NCBI RefSeq assembly: GCF_000420145.1
Contig: NZ_ATUJ01000012.1
Coordinates: 1 to 64,000, forward strand
Direction of reading: 5' to 3'
DNA length: 64,000 nucleotides
Origin: Paracoccus zeaxanthinifaciens ATCC 21588
Lineage (GTDB): Bacteria > Pseudomonadota > Alphaproteobacteria > Rhodobacterales > Rhodobacteraceae
In this document: positions 1 to 9,217 of the stretch, piece by piece
Layout: the number at the start of each line of letters is the position of its first letter
Position numbering within the stretch: the first letter of the stretch is position 1
Position numbers and translations under genes: made by a program
The notes under the pieces: generated by a model
Databases searched by the model: none
Told to the model about the DNA's origin: nothing
Seen by the model: only the letters and a program-made list of their open reading frames with translations

Positions 1-230
1 CGAAGGCTAGAGAGCCGATATGCGAGATCCAAGATCGTGTAACGACCATCGAACCGCCCGCATATCCCTTCAGATATCCATCAATGTCAAACAGCAGAGG
101 AACCAAAATCGCAGATGGTGCGCCAATCCAACTCAGCGCCCCGCCCGGTCATCAATCCCAGAATTTTCCCGACTTCCCAACCCCTCAGGGCCGGTCCGTC
201 GCACCGTCCGGCGTGTCCCGCCCTTCGGTG
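1..230 (-). promoter_or_regulatory. Probable rRNA operon leader with boxA (16S gene lies left of the window)
   Basis: There is no convincing gene here and the stretch is more A+T rich than its surroundings. Read on the minus strand it contains TGCTGTTTGACA (positions 96-85), 10 of 12 matches to the bacterial rrn boxA TGCTCTTTAACA. After it comes a hairpin whose arms GATATGCG/CGCATATC lie at 59-66 and 17-24. A good promoter sits just upstream. Layout and wording match the rrn leaders I remember from Rhodobacteraceae, so the 16S gene should start shortly left of position 1. That the downstream gene is 16S is inference. Confidence 0.7.
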
Positions 231-236
231 AAGCGG

Positions 237-265
237 TGTTTAGACACACCGATCAGAACCCGCAA
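237..265 (-). promoter_or_regulatory. Promoter of the leftward rRNA-type transcript
   Basis: On the minus strand TTGCGG (265-260) and TAAACA (242-237) are separated by exactly 17 bases, close to the sigma-70 consensus. The position fits initiation near 230, just upstream of the boxA-containing leader. Some read-through from msrQ into this transcript is possible because no terminator is seen between them. Confidence 0.6.
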
Positions 266-325
266 GCAGAAAATCCAAGATTCACGAAAATCGACACCGG
301 ATTCCGCGCAAACCACTGAAAACGC

Positions 326-955
326 TCACATCGTTTCAGACGATCGCCGGAAACCCCACCGCACACGGCCACGAAACACAACCCGAAAACCCAGAATCGC
401 AAGAATCGATACGAACCAGAACCACGGCTGAAGCTCGTCGACCTTCACCGCCCACAACCAGTGAAGCCCGGCAAGGATCGCAGCCGCATAGACACCCTTG
501 TGCAGACGCCGCCACGCCTGCCCGCCCATGCGCCGGATCGACAGGTTGTTCGATGTCACGGCAAGCGGGATCAGGATCGCGAATGCCAGCATCCCTACCA
601 GAAGATAGGGCCGCTTGATGATGTCCTTCAGCATCTGCGACCACAGAAGCCCCATATCCAGCACCACCCATGCCAGCACATGCGGCACGACATAGGTGAA
701 GCACAGAAGCCCGATCGCACGGCGGAACTTCATCAGGCTGATCCCCGTCAGCCGCAGCAGCGGCGTCACCGCCAGCCCGCCCACCAGGAAATAGAGCGCG
801 GTCTGCCCAAGCCGGTGCTCGATCTCTCGGATCGGGTCCACGCCCATCCGACCGGTCAGCAGGTCGAAGACCACCAGCGCCAGCGGAACCAGCCCCGCGA
901 CCCAGACCGCCCAGACAGGCAGGCGGCGCAGGGCATTGTTCACGGCTGACCGCAT
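326..955 (-). CDS. msrQ: Heme-binding membrane subunit MsrQ of the periplasmic methionine sulfoxide reductase
   Basis: This 209-residue protein has about six membrane segments and belongs to the YedZ/MsrQ branch of ferric-reductase-like proteins. It passes electrons from the respiratory chain to MsrP for repair of oxidised methionine in envelope proteins. Conserved histidines likely to hold heme are seen in the segments containing EHRLGQ, VVPHVLA and RRLHKGVY plus GLHWLW. Its ATG overlaps the msrP stop codon as TGATG, so translation is coupled. A longer frame starting at 1609 is only antisense-free extension through msrP in another frame and was discarded. Confidence 0.93.
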   Translation of the reverse strand: MRSAVNNALRRLPVWAVWVAGLVPLALVVFDLLTGRMGVDPIREIEHRLGQTALYFLVGGLAVTPLLRLTGISLMKFRRAIGLLCFTYVVPHVLAWVVLDMGLLWSQMLKDIIKRPYLLVGMLAFAILIPLAVTSNNLSIRRMGGQAWRRLHKGVYAAAILAGLHWLWAVKVDELQPWFWFVSILAILGFRVVFRGRVRWGFRRSSETM

Positions 956-1869
956 CAGTAGTTCACCCGCAGGTCCATCCCGGCATAGAGCGAGGCGACC
1001 TCTTCGCCATAGCCGTTGAACATCAGCGTTTCCTGCCGCCCGCCAAAAAGGCCCGCGCCGATGCGGCGTTCGGTGGCCTGGCTCCAGCGGGGATGGTCCA
1101 CCTCGGGGTTCACATTGGCATAGAAGCCGTACTCGCTGGCCTGAAGCTGCTTCCAGGTGTTCACCGGCTCCTGCTCGATCACGTTGATCCGCACGATCGA
1201 CTTGATCGACTTGAAGCCGTATTTCCACGGAACGACCAGCCGGATCGGCGCGCCGTTCTGGTTGGGCATCGGCTGGTCGTACAGCCCCGTCGCCAGAATC
1301 GTCAGCGGGTGCATGGCCTCGTCGATGCGCAGCCCCTCGCGATAGGGCCAGTCCAGAAGCGCGCGCTGCTGGCCGACCATCTCCTCGGGGCGGACGAGGG
1401 TCTCGAACTCGACGAACTTCGCGCCGGGCTGCACGCCCGCCTTCTCCAGCACGGATGCCAGCGTGACGCCCAGCCAGGGAACGACCATCGACCATGCCTC
1501 GACGCAGCGCAGGCGATAGATGCGTTCCTCCAGCGCGTTCTCGGGGGCTAGGTCGTCCACCGAGTAGCTGCCGGGCCGATCCACCAGCCCCGAGATCTGC
1601 ACCGACCACGGGTCCGTCGTCAGGCGATGGGCATTGCGGGCGGGATCCTCCTTGCCGGTGCCGAACTCATAGAAGTTGTTGTAGTTCGTGATCTCCTCGA
1701 AGCTGTTCGGGGTCTCGTCGGTCGAGAAGCGCGAGGGCTTGCCCGTCAGCGCCAGCGCAGGCCCGCCGGGCAACGCGCCCGCGGCCATCGCCAGGCTGCC
1801 GGCCGCGATGAACTTGCGGCGGTTCAGGTAATCACGCTTCGGGGTGACGTCGGACCATTTCAGCTTCAT
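955..1869 (-). CDS. msrP: Molybdopterin catalytic subunit MsrP, protein-methionine-sulfoxide reductase
   Basis: This is a 304-residue periplasmic molybdoenzyme of the sulfite-oxidase fold (YedY/MsrP). A twin-arginine export signal (NRRKFIAAG, residues 16-24) is followed by a hydrophobic segment and a small-residue cleavage region near 40. Cys122, in RLRCVEAW, is the expected molybdenum ligand. The length matches the family. The start at 1869 is fixed by a GAGGAG ribosome site about 7 bases upstream. It forms an operon with msrQ, whose start overlaps its stop. The enzyme reduces both methionine sulfoxide epimers in oxidised periplasmic proteins. Confidence 0.95.
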   Translation of the reverse strand: MKLKWSDVTPKRDYLNRRKFIAAGSLAMAAGALPGGPALALTGKPSRFSTDETPNSFEEITNYNNFYEFGTGKEDPARNAHRLTTDPWSVQISGLVDRPGSYSVDDLAPENALEERIYRLRCVEAWSMVVPWLGVTLASVLEKAGVQPGAKFVEFETLVRPEEMVGQQRALLDWPYREGLRIDEAMHPLTILATGLYDQPMPNQNGAPIRLVVPWKYGFKSIKSIVRINVIEQEPVNTWKQLQASEYGFYANVNPEVDHPRWSQATERRIGAGLFGGRQETLMFNGYGEEVASLYAGMDLRVNY

Positions 1870-1937
1870 GTCTCGCTCCTCTGGCGGGGCCGTGTTGGAC
1901 CCAGCATGGCACAAGACACGCGGGCCGCGGCCCGAAT

Positions 1938-1948
1938 GATGCATCACA
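1938..1948. promoter_or_regulatory. Palindrome TGATGCATCA upstream of msrP
   Basis: A perfect 10-base palindrome (1938-1947) lies 69 bases before the msrP start, in the short gap after recQ. The nonamer TGCATCACA that overlaps it (1940-1948) recurs twice upstream of the porin gene. It could be an operator; no regulator is implied by the sequence, and a 10-base palindrome can occur by chance. Confidence 0.25.
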
Positions 1949-1963
1949 TTCCCTTGAAATCGC

Positions 1964-4014
<2,051 letters not shown>

Positions 4015-4015
<1 letters not shown>

Positions 4016-4308
4016 CAGAAGCCGTAGAAGAAGCCCGCGTTGTTCGCCAGCGCGCGCTGCAGGATGATGATGATCAGGAAGACGACAAGCGGCGCCAGGT
4101 CCAGCCCGCCGGTATTGGGCAGCACGTTGCGGATCGGGCGATAGATCGGTTCCAGCAGGCGCGTCAGCCCGTCCCAGATCTGCGCAACCAGCGGCTGGCG
4201 CAGGTTCAGCACCTGGAAGTTGATCAGCCAGGACATGATGATGTGGACGATCATCACGAACCACACCACCTGCAGGATCAGCTGCAGCGCCTCATAGAGC
4301 GTTCCCAT
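4015..4308 (-). CDS. YggT family membrane protein
   Basis: A 97-residue protein with two hydrophobic segments flanking a conserved loop with PIYRPIRNVLPNTGGLDLAP, the hallmark of the YggT family. Members have been linked to osmotic stress and, in other lineages, to membrane organisation, but no biochemical activity is established. GGGGAAG is placed as a ribosome site before the ATG at 4308. The gene is translationally coupled to recQ, which is unlikely to reflect a shared function. Confidence 0.88.
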
Positions 4309-4319
4309 AATTCTTCCCC

Positions 4320-4342
4320 GTATTCGATCCGGTATTCGATCC
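4320..4342. repeat. Two tandem copies of GTATTCGATCC upstream of the yggT-family gene
   Basis: The 11-mer GTATTCGATCC occurs at 4320-4330 and again at 4332-4342, a 12-base period. It sits immediately upstream of the yggT ribosome site. The rest of the 192-base divergent gap (4309-4500) shows no gene and no clear promoter. Confidence 0.6.
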
Positions 4343-4500
4343 GCGCGATCGCGGCCCTGTATGCGGGCACATGGCCGCGCGCGCAAGCATCCCCCGACCG
4401 ATAGGGGTGCCATGTCGTCGCGTCGCCGGTTGACCTGCGCGTGAACTGCGGCCACGCATGGGCCCGCCGGAACGATGCCGGAACGAATACGGGGGGCCAG

Positions 4501-5061
4501 ATGTATCCGATTGTCCGCTTCGCCAAGGAGATGGTGAAATACCGCAAGGCACCGCGCCTCGGGCCGTTCGACGCGCATGTGTCGCGTCACATGTGCTGGC
4601 CCTGGGATCTGGACCCCTGGATCGAGCTGAACAACGGCCGGACCCTGACGCTGTACGATCTGGGGCGCATCCCGCTGGCGCAGCGCACGGGGCTGGTCGC
4701 CGTGCTACGGGCGCATGGCTGGGGAATGACGGTGGCGGGCAACTCGACCCGCTATCGCCGCCGGATCAAGGCGTTCGACCGCTTCGAGATGGTGTCGCGC
4801 ATGGTCGGCTGGGATCACCGCTTCATCTATATCGACCAGTCGATGTGGAAGCGTGGCGAGTGCTGCAACCAGGTCCTGATCCGCATGGCCGTCACCTCGG
4901 ACAAGGGGATCGTGGCGCCCGCCGATGTCGCGGCGGCCCTGGGGCATTCGGGCGACAGCCCCGCCCTGCCAGCTTGGGTCGCCGCCTGGGTCGAGGCCGA
5001 CGGCGCGCGCCCCTGGCCGCCCGAACTTCCCGAGGATGCCCGCAGGGCCTTGAAAGCCTGA
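4501..5061 (+). CDS. Acyl-CoA thioesterase-like hotdog-fold protein
   Basis: A 186-residue cytoplasmic protein related to the 4-hydroxybenzoyl-CoA thioesterase group (4HBT_2/THEM6-like). The motif HMCWPWDLDPWIELNNGR near residues 30-47 carries the DLDPWxExNNGR signature that replaces the acidic residue motif of classical members. A TRYRRRIKAFDRFE stretch forms the central strand. I chose the ATG at 4501, preceded by GGGGGG, over an upstream in-frame ATG because homologues start with this MYP-type N terminus. The natural substrate is unknown. It is followed by the MFS gene in the same direction. Confidence 0.8.
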   Translation: MYPIVRFAKEMVKYRKAPRLGPFDAHVSRHMCWPWDLDPWIELNNGRTLTLYDLGRIPLAQRTGLVAVLRAHGWGMTVAGNSTRYRRRIKAFDRFEMVSRMVGWDHRFIYIDQSMWKRGECCNQVLIRMAVTSDKGIVAPADVAAALGHSGDSPALPAWVAAWVEADGARPWPPELPEDARRALKA

Positions 5062-5105
5062 GCGCGGGCGGGCCTTATGTCCCCTGACGCCAAAGGGGGA
5101 CGGGC

Positions 5106-6482
5106 ATGGATCGCAAGCGCATCTGGGGCTGGTGGTTTTTCGACTGGGCCAGCCAGCCCTATCACACGCTGCTGCTGACCTTCGTCTTCTCGATCTATTT
5201 CGCCGAGGTCGCGAAGACCCATTTCATCGCGCTCGGATACAGCAGCACCATCGCGGGGGCGAATGCGCAGGCGCTGTGGGGCTACGGGCTGTCGATCACC
5301 GGCGTGCTGATCGCGGTGCTTGCGCCGATCCTGGGGGCCATCGCGGACGGATCGGGTCGGCGCATGGGCTGGATCTGGCTGTTCTCGGGGCTGTACGTGC
5401 TGGGGGCTGCCGGGCTGTGGTCGCTGACGCCCGAACAGCCCGCGCTGGTGCAGGCGGTCGTGCTGTTCGGCATCGGCCTGATCGGGACCGAGTTCGCCAC
5501 CATCTTCACCAACGCCCTGCTGCCCGGCCTTGCCCCGCGCGACGAGATCGGCCGCCTGTCCGGGTCGGGCTATGCCTTCGGCTATCTGGGGGGTGTCAGC
5601 GCGCTGGCGATCATGCTGCTTCTGTTTGCCGAAACCCCCTCGGGGCGGACGCTGGCGGGGATCGAGCCGCTGTTCGGCCTCGATCCCACCCTGCGCGAGG
5701 GGACGCGCTTCGTCGGGCCCTTCACCGCGATCTGGTACGCGGTCTTCATGATCCCGTTCTTCCTGTGGGTGCGCGAACCGCGCGGGCCGCGCCGCCCGAT
5801 CCGGCTTGGCGCGTCGCTTCGGGACTTGGGATCGCTGATCGCCAGCCTGCGTCACCGGCGCAGCCTGCGGAACTGGCTGCTGTCCTCGATGTTCTCGCGC
5901 GATGCGCTGAACGCGCTCTATGGGTTCGGGGGCGTCTATGCGGGGACGGTGCTGGGCTGGCCGGTGTTCCTGGCGGGGGTGTTCGGGGTGATCAGCGCGA
6001 TCTCGGCCGCGATCATCAGCTGGCTGGGCGGACGCGCCGACCGCGCCTTCGGGCCGCGCGCGGTGATCGCCGCCTGCATCCTTGCGCTGACGGCGATCTG
6101 CGTGCTGCTGGTCGGCATGGACCGCGCATCGGTCATGGGGATCCCCGTGGCCGAAGGCGGCGTGATCGGCAGGCTGGGCGTCGCAGACCTGCTGTTCTTC
6201 CTGTGCGGGGCGGTGATCGGCGGGGCCGGCGGCGCGCTGCAGGCCGCAAGCCGCACCATGATGGTGCGCCACACCACCGAGGAACGCGCGACCGAGGGGT
6301 TCGGCCTCTATGCGCTGTCGGGCAAGGCGACGGCCTTCCTGGCGCCCTTCCTGATCGCGGTGACGACCGATCTCAGCGGCAATCAGCGCGTCGGGCTTGC
6401 GCCGTTGATCCTGATCTTCCTTGTCGCGCTGGTTCTGCTAGGCTGGGTCGACCCGGACGGAGAAGAAGAGGCACGCCCGTGA
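5106..6482 (+). CDS. MFS transporter, UMF1/Atg22-like family
   Basis: A 458-residue protein with about twelve membrane segments. The start RIWGWWFFDWASQPYHT is the signature of the UMF1/Atg22-like branch of the major facilitator superfamily, with the conserved WxFxDWA motif. DGSGRRMGW acts as the loop 2-3 motif, and the second-half loop GRADRAFGPR is clear. Bacterial members have no firmly known substrate. Its TGA overlaps the GTG of mepA, so the two are coupled and probably co-transcribed with the upstream thioesterase gene. Confidence 0.9.
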   Translation: MDRKRIWGWWFFDWASQPYHTLLLTFVFSIYFAEVAKTHFIALGYSSTIAGANAQALWGYGLSITGVLIAVLAPILGAIADGSGRRMGWIWLFSGLYVLGAAGLWSLTPEQPALVQAVVLFGIGLIGTEFATIFTNALLPGLAPRDEIGRLSGSGYAFGYLGGVSALAIMLLLFAETPSGRTLAGIEPLFGLDPTLREGTRFVGPFTAIWYAVFMIPFFLWVREPRGPRRPIRLGASLRDLGSLIASLRHRRSLRNWLLSSMFSRDALNALYGFGGVYAGTVLGWPVFLAGVFGVISAISAAIISWLGGRADRAFGPRAVIAACILALTAICVLLVGMDRASVMGIPVAEGGVIGRLGVADLLFFLCGAVIGGAGGALQAASRTMMVRHTTEERATEGFGLYALSGKATAFLAPFLIAVTTDLSGNQRVGLAPLILIFLVALVLLGWVDPDGEEEARP

Positions 6483-7357
6483 TCATTAAGACCGCCATCC
6501 GCAGGATGCTGACCGCCGCAGCCGCAGCGCTGACCATGACATTGCCCGCCGCGGCGGACCCGCTGGCCAAGGACGTGTTCGGCGCGTTCGGCAGCGCGTC
6601 GCAGGGGCCCGCCGTATCCATCGGCAATTACAGCCGCGGCTGTGCGCAGGGCCTCGTGCAGCTGCCCGAGACCGGGCCGACCTGGCAGGCGATGCGCCTG
6701 TCGCGCGGTCGCAACTGGGGCCACCCGGTGATGATCGACTTCCTGATCGGGCTGTCGCGCGCCGCGAACCAGGCCGGCTGGCAGGGGCTCTATATCGGCG
6801 ATATCGGCCAGCCGCGCGGCGGGCCCACGCTGTCGGGCCATGCCAGCCACCAGATCGGGCTGGATGCCGACATCTGGATGCGCCCGCCCGGTTCGCTGAC
6901 CCTGTCGCCCCAGCAGCGCGAGAACATCTCGTCGACCTCGGCCGTGGCATCGAACGGGCTGGGGCTGTCGGGCAACTGGACGCCGCAGCACATGTCGATC
7001 CTGCGCGCCGCTGCCAACGACAGCCGGGTCGAGCGCATCTTCACCGATCCCGTGGTCAAGGTCGCCATGTGCCAGATGGAGACCGGAAACCGCAGCTGGC
7101 TGCGCAAGATCCGCCCGCTGAACAACCACGACTATCACTTCCACGTCCGGCTGAACTGCCCGCCCGGATCGATCTGCGAACGCCAGAACCCGATCCCCGC
7201 AGGCGACGGCTGCGCCGAGGCCGCCGAATGGCTGGCCATCCGCAAGAACCCGTCGCTGGCCAAGCCCAGCACGCCCAACCCCAATTATCGCCACCCCCGC
7301 ACCTACCGCCTGAGCGAGCTTCCGGACCAATGCCGAACCGTTGCCGGCGCGCCCTGA
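6479..7357 (+). CDS. mepA: Penicillin-insensitive murein DD-endopeptidase MepA
   Basis: A 292-residue periplasmic zinc peptidase that cuts peptidoglycan cross-links. A signal peptide covers about residues 1-26. Metal ligands are visible in SGHASHQIGLDAD (His121/His124 and Asp131) and in YHFHVRL near residue 230, matching the LAS-type MepA site. Six cysteines suggest the usual disulfides. The GTG start at 6479 overlaps the previous stop as GTGA and has an AGAAGAGG ribosome site. The 3' end overlaps the next gene by 28 bases. Confidence 0.94.
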   Translation: MIIKTAIRRMLTAAAAALTMTLPAAADPLAKDVFGAFGSASQGPAVSIGNYSRGCAQGLVQLPETGPTWQAMRLSRGRNWGHPVMIDFLIGLSRAANQAGWQGLYIGDIGQPRGGPTLSGHASHQIGLDADIWMRPPGSLTLSPQQRENISSTSAVASNGLGLSGNWTPQHMSILRAAANDSRVERIFTDPVVKVAMCQMETGNRSWLRKIRPLNNHDYHFHVRLNCPPGSICERQNPIPAGDGCAEAAEWLAIRKNPSLAKPSTPNPNYRHPRTYRLSELPDQCRTVAGAP

Positions 7358-8250
7358 CGGGCACGCTCCTGTCGATGCTGACCCTGGCCGCGCCTGCACA
7401 TGCAGGCGCGGTTCTCGATTATGTCGGCACCTATGTCTGGTCCGAGGACCGTGCCGATTTCGGAGGTTTCTCGGGGATCGAGGTGTCGGATGACGGGCAG
7501 ACCTTCCACGCGCTGTCGGACCGTTCGCAGCTGTACTGGGGACGCTTCGAACGCGACGGCCAGGGGATCGTGCGCGGCATGCGCACCCTGGGCCGGGCCC
7601 ATCTGCGCGACAGCCGCGGCAGGCCCCTGCCCCCCGGATATACCGGCGACAGCGAGGGGCTGGCCATCGGTCCCGACGGCACGGTCCATGTCAGCTTCGA
7701 GGGGCTGAACCGCGTCGCCTCCTATCCCGATCTGGAAGGCGGGCCGACGGTGCTGCGCCGCGCGCCCAAGCTGCCGGGCATGGTCGTGAACAACGGGCTG
7801 GAAGCGCTGGCCATCGGCCCCGAAGGCGAATTGCTGACCCTGCCCGAGGCCTCGAAATCGAAGGACACGCCCTTCGTCCTGCTGGAATATTCGGACGACC
7901 GCTGGCATCGCCGGGCCGAGATCCGGCGCGACGGCGACTGGCTGATGGTCGGCGCCGACATGGGCCCGGACGGCTGGCTCTACCTGCTGGAACGCGACTT
8001 CAACGGCATCCTGGGCTTCTCGTCCCGCGTGCGGCGGGTCATGCTGGACGATGACGGCGTGACCGAGGACGAGATCGTCCTGCGCACGCGGTCGCTGCAA
8101 TACGACAACCTCGAGGGAATCGCCGCCTGGGACGACGGGATCGGCACGCGGCTGACGATGATCTCGGACGACAACTTCCTGTTCGTCCAGCGCACCGAGA
8201 TCGTCGAGTATCGCCTGCGCGAACAGACCCGCCGCGCTGCCACGGATTGA
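7330..8250 (+). CDS. Exported esterase-like-of-phytase family protein
   Basis: A 306-residue secreted protein. The signal peptide has RCRRALTG then a hydrophobic core ending AHAG near residue 26. The mature part is a beta-propeller-like sequence with repeated GDSEGLAIGPDG, GLEALAIGPEG and DNLEGIAAW stretches, characteristic of the esterase-like activity of phytase family (PF13449). Catalytic activity is not established for most bacterial members. The ATG at 7330 lies inside mepA; this start is preferred to 7375 because it gives a complete signal peptide. Confidence 0.82.
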   Translation: MPNRCRRALTGTLLSMLTLAAPAHAGAVLDYVGTYVWSEDRADFGGFSGIEVSDDGQTFHALSDRSQLYWGRFERDGQGIVRGMRTLGRAHLRDSRGRPLPPGYTGDSEGLAIGPDGTVHVSFEGLNRVASYPDLEGGPTVLRRAPKLPGMVVNNGLEALAIGPEGELLTLPEASKSKDTPFVLLEYSDDRWHRRAEIRRDGDWLMVGADMGPDGWLYLLERDFNGILGFSSRVRRVMLDDDGVTEDEIVLRTRSLQYDNLEGIAAWDDGIGTRLTMISDDNFLFVQRTEIVEYRLREQTRRAATD

Positions 8251-8332
8251 CAAGACGCCCTTCGCGGACGTATGCGCGCCCTGCCCGCACGGGGCCGAGT
8301 TCTTCCGCAACCTTGTCAAAACGGAAATCCCG

Positions 8333-8935
8333 ATGACACGTTTCCTGCCCGGCATCATTGCCATGGCCACCATCGTCGTGGCCTCGAACATCCTCGTCCA
8401 GTTCGTCCTGGGCGACTGGCTGACCTGGGGTGCCTTCACCTATCCCTTCGCCTTCCTGGTGACCGACGTGATGAACCGCGTGCACGGCCCCGCCGCCGCA
8501 CGCCGCGTCGTCGCCGCGGGCTTCGTCACCGGTGTCGCCTGTTCGCTGATCGCGGCGGGCTTCGACATGACCACGCTGCGCATCGCCATCGCCTCGGGTG
8601 CGGCCTTCCTGGTGGCGCAGATGACCGACATCGCGATCTTCGACCGGCTTCGCGGCGGGCAGTGGTGGCGCGCTCCGCTGGCCTCGACGCTGATCGGGTC
8701 GGCGCTGGATACCGCGCTGTTCTTCGGCATCGCCTTCTCGGCCATGCTGCCCGCCGATGCCAATACCGGCTGGTCCAACGAGATCGTTCCCCTTCTTGGT
8801 CAGGGACCGGGCGTGCAGCTGTGGGTTTCGCTGGCAGTTGCCGACTGGCTGGTCAAACTGGGTCTGGCCCTACTGGCGCTTGTGCCCTTCCGCCTCATCG
8901 TCCGCAATTTGTTGAGGGCTGCCCAAGAAAGTTGA
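8333..8935 (+). CDS. yhhQ: Queuosine precursor transporter (YhhQ/VUT family)
   Basis: A 200-residue inner-membrane protein with five or six hydrophobic segments. The stretch TWGAFTYPFAFLVTDVMNR is diagnostic of the YhhQ/VUT_1 family, which imports preQ0/preQ1 for queuosine tRNA modification. The internal QMTDIAIFDRLR loop and the SALDTALFFGIAF segment also fit. The upstream 82 bases were inspected for a preQ1 riboswitch and none was recognised. A structured RNA begins about 45 bases after its stop. Confidence 0.9.
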   Translation: MTRFLPGIIAMATIVVASNILVQFVLGDWLTWGAFTYPFAFLVTDVMNRVHGPAAARRVVAAGFVTGVACSLIAAGFDMTTLRIAIASGAAFLVAQMTDIAIFDRLRGGQWWRAPLASTLIGSALDTALFFGIAFSAMLPADANTGWSNEIVPLLGQGPGVQLWVSLAVADWLVKLGLALLALVPFRLIVRNLLRAAQES

Positions 8936-8941
8936 TTGACA
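8936..8941 (+). promoter_or_regulatory. TTGACA, possible -35 box for the downstream RNA
   Basis: A perfect TTGACA follows directly after the yhhQ stop codon. No good -10 hexamer lies 16-18 bases downstream (ACCCTG at 17), so an alternative sigma factor or chance are both possible. It is the only promoter-like element ahead of the 8981-9202 RNA. Confidence 0.3.
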
Positions 8942-8980
8942 CATGGTCGATCTGTGGCACCCTGAACCTACAACGGCAAC

Positions 8981-9202
8981 TTATTGAAAGGAGGTGGTCC
9001 AGTGTCGAGAGTGATATTGGAGAGAGGTGTCGGAACAGTCAGGGGGGCCGTGGCCTGAAGGCAGCCCTTCGGGTCGTAAACCCTGGTTGGGACCGGATGC
9101 GCTTCCGTCCCTAACTGGGCCATCTCCGTGGATCTCGCGGGTCGTCTGATCTGGACGGCCCGTTCCACATTCGCGCAAGGGCGGCGGTTTCGACCGCCGC
9201 CC
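8981..9202 (+). ncRNA. Candidate structured RNA with an 18-codon reading frame
   Basis: Between yhhQ and the convergent thiolase gene there is a 282-base gap too ordered to be filler. It contains a near-perfect anti-16S Shine-Dalgarno (AAAGGAGGTGGTCC, 8988-9000), a tiny frame, a CCCTTCGGG hairpin and an imperfect hairpin with arms 9089-9097 and 9103-9111. A multi-branched GGGCC...GGCCC element follows, then a strong terminator at 9179. I have the impression that similar sequences occur in other Rhodobacteraceae, but I cannot check this here. It may be a dual-function small mRNA or an sRNA. Confidence 0.55.
9002..9058 (+). CDS. 18-residue peptide with exceptionally strong ribosome site
   Basis: GTG at 9002 opens a frame of 18 codons (M-S-R-V-I-L-E-R-G-V-G-T-V-R-G-A-V-A) ending in TGA. 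The ribosome site upstream pairs with the 3' end of 16S rRNA over about 13 bases, far more than any neighbouring gene. Such pairing argues for heavy initiation or ribosome stalling. The peptide is basic and has no membrane segment or recognised homologue. It could be a regulatory leader or simply recruit ribosomes to protect the RNA. Confidence 0.5.
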   Translation: MSRVILERGVGTVRGAVA

Positions 9203-9211
9203 GCGCCTTTT
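9179..9211 (+). terminator. Intrinsic terminator of the structured RNA
   Basis: A perfect 9-base stem, GGGCGGCGG (9179-9187) with CCGCCGCCC (9194-9202), has a six-base TTTCGA loop and is followed by GCGCCTTTT. The T run is on the plus strand, so it chiefly ends rightward transcription. It also lies 15 bases beyond the thiolase stop and may serve that gene weakly. Confidence 0.75.
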
Positions 9212-9217
9212 CAGGGA

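Noticed and set aside
20-431. Two short overlapping rightward frames at the left edge
   Set aside because: No family resemblance; they lie over an rrn-type leader and the end of msrQ.
8251-8332. preQ1 riboswitch or in-frame N-terminal extension before yhhQ
   Set aside because: No preQ1-I/II consensus could be fitted, and the in-frame upstream codons lack a start and do not match the family N terminus.
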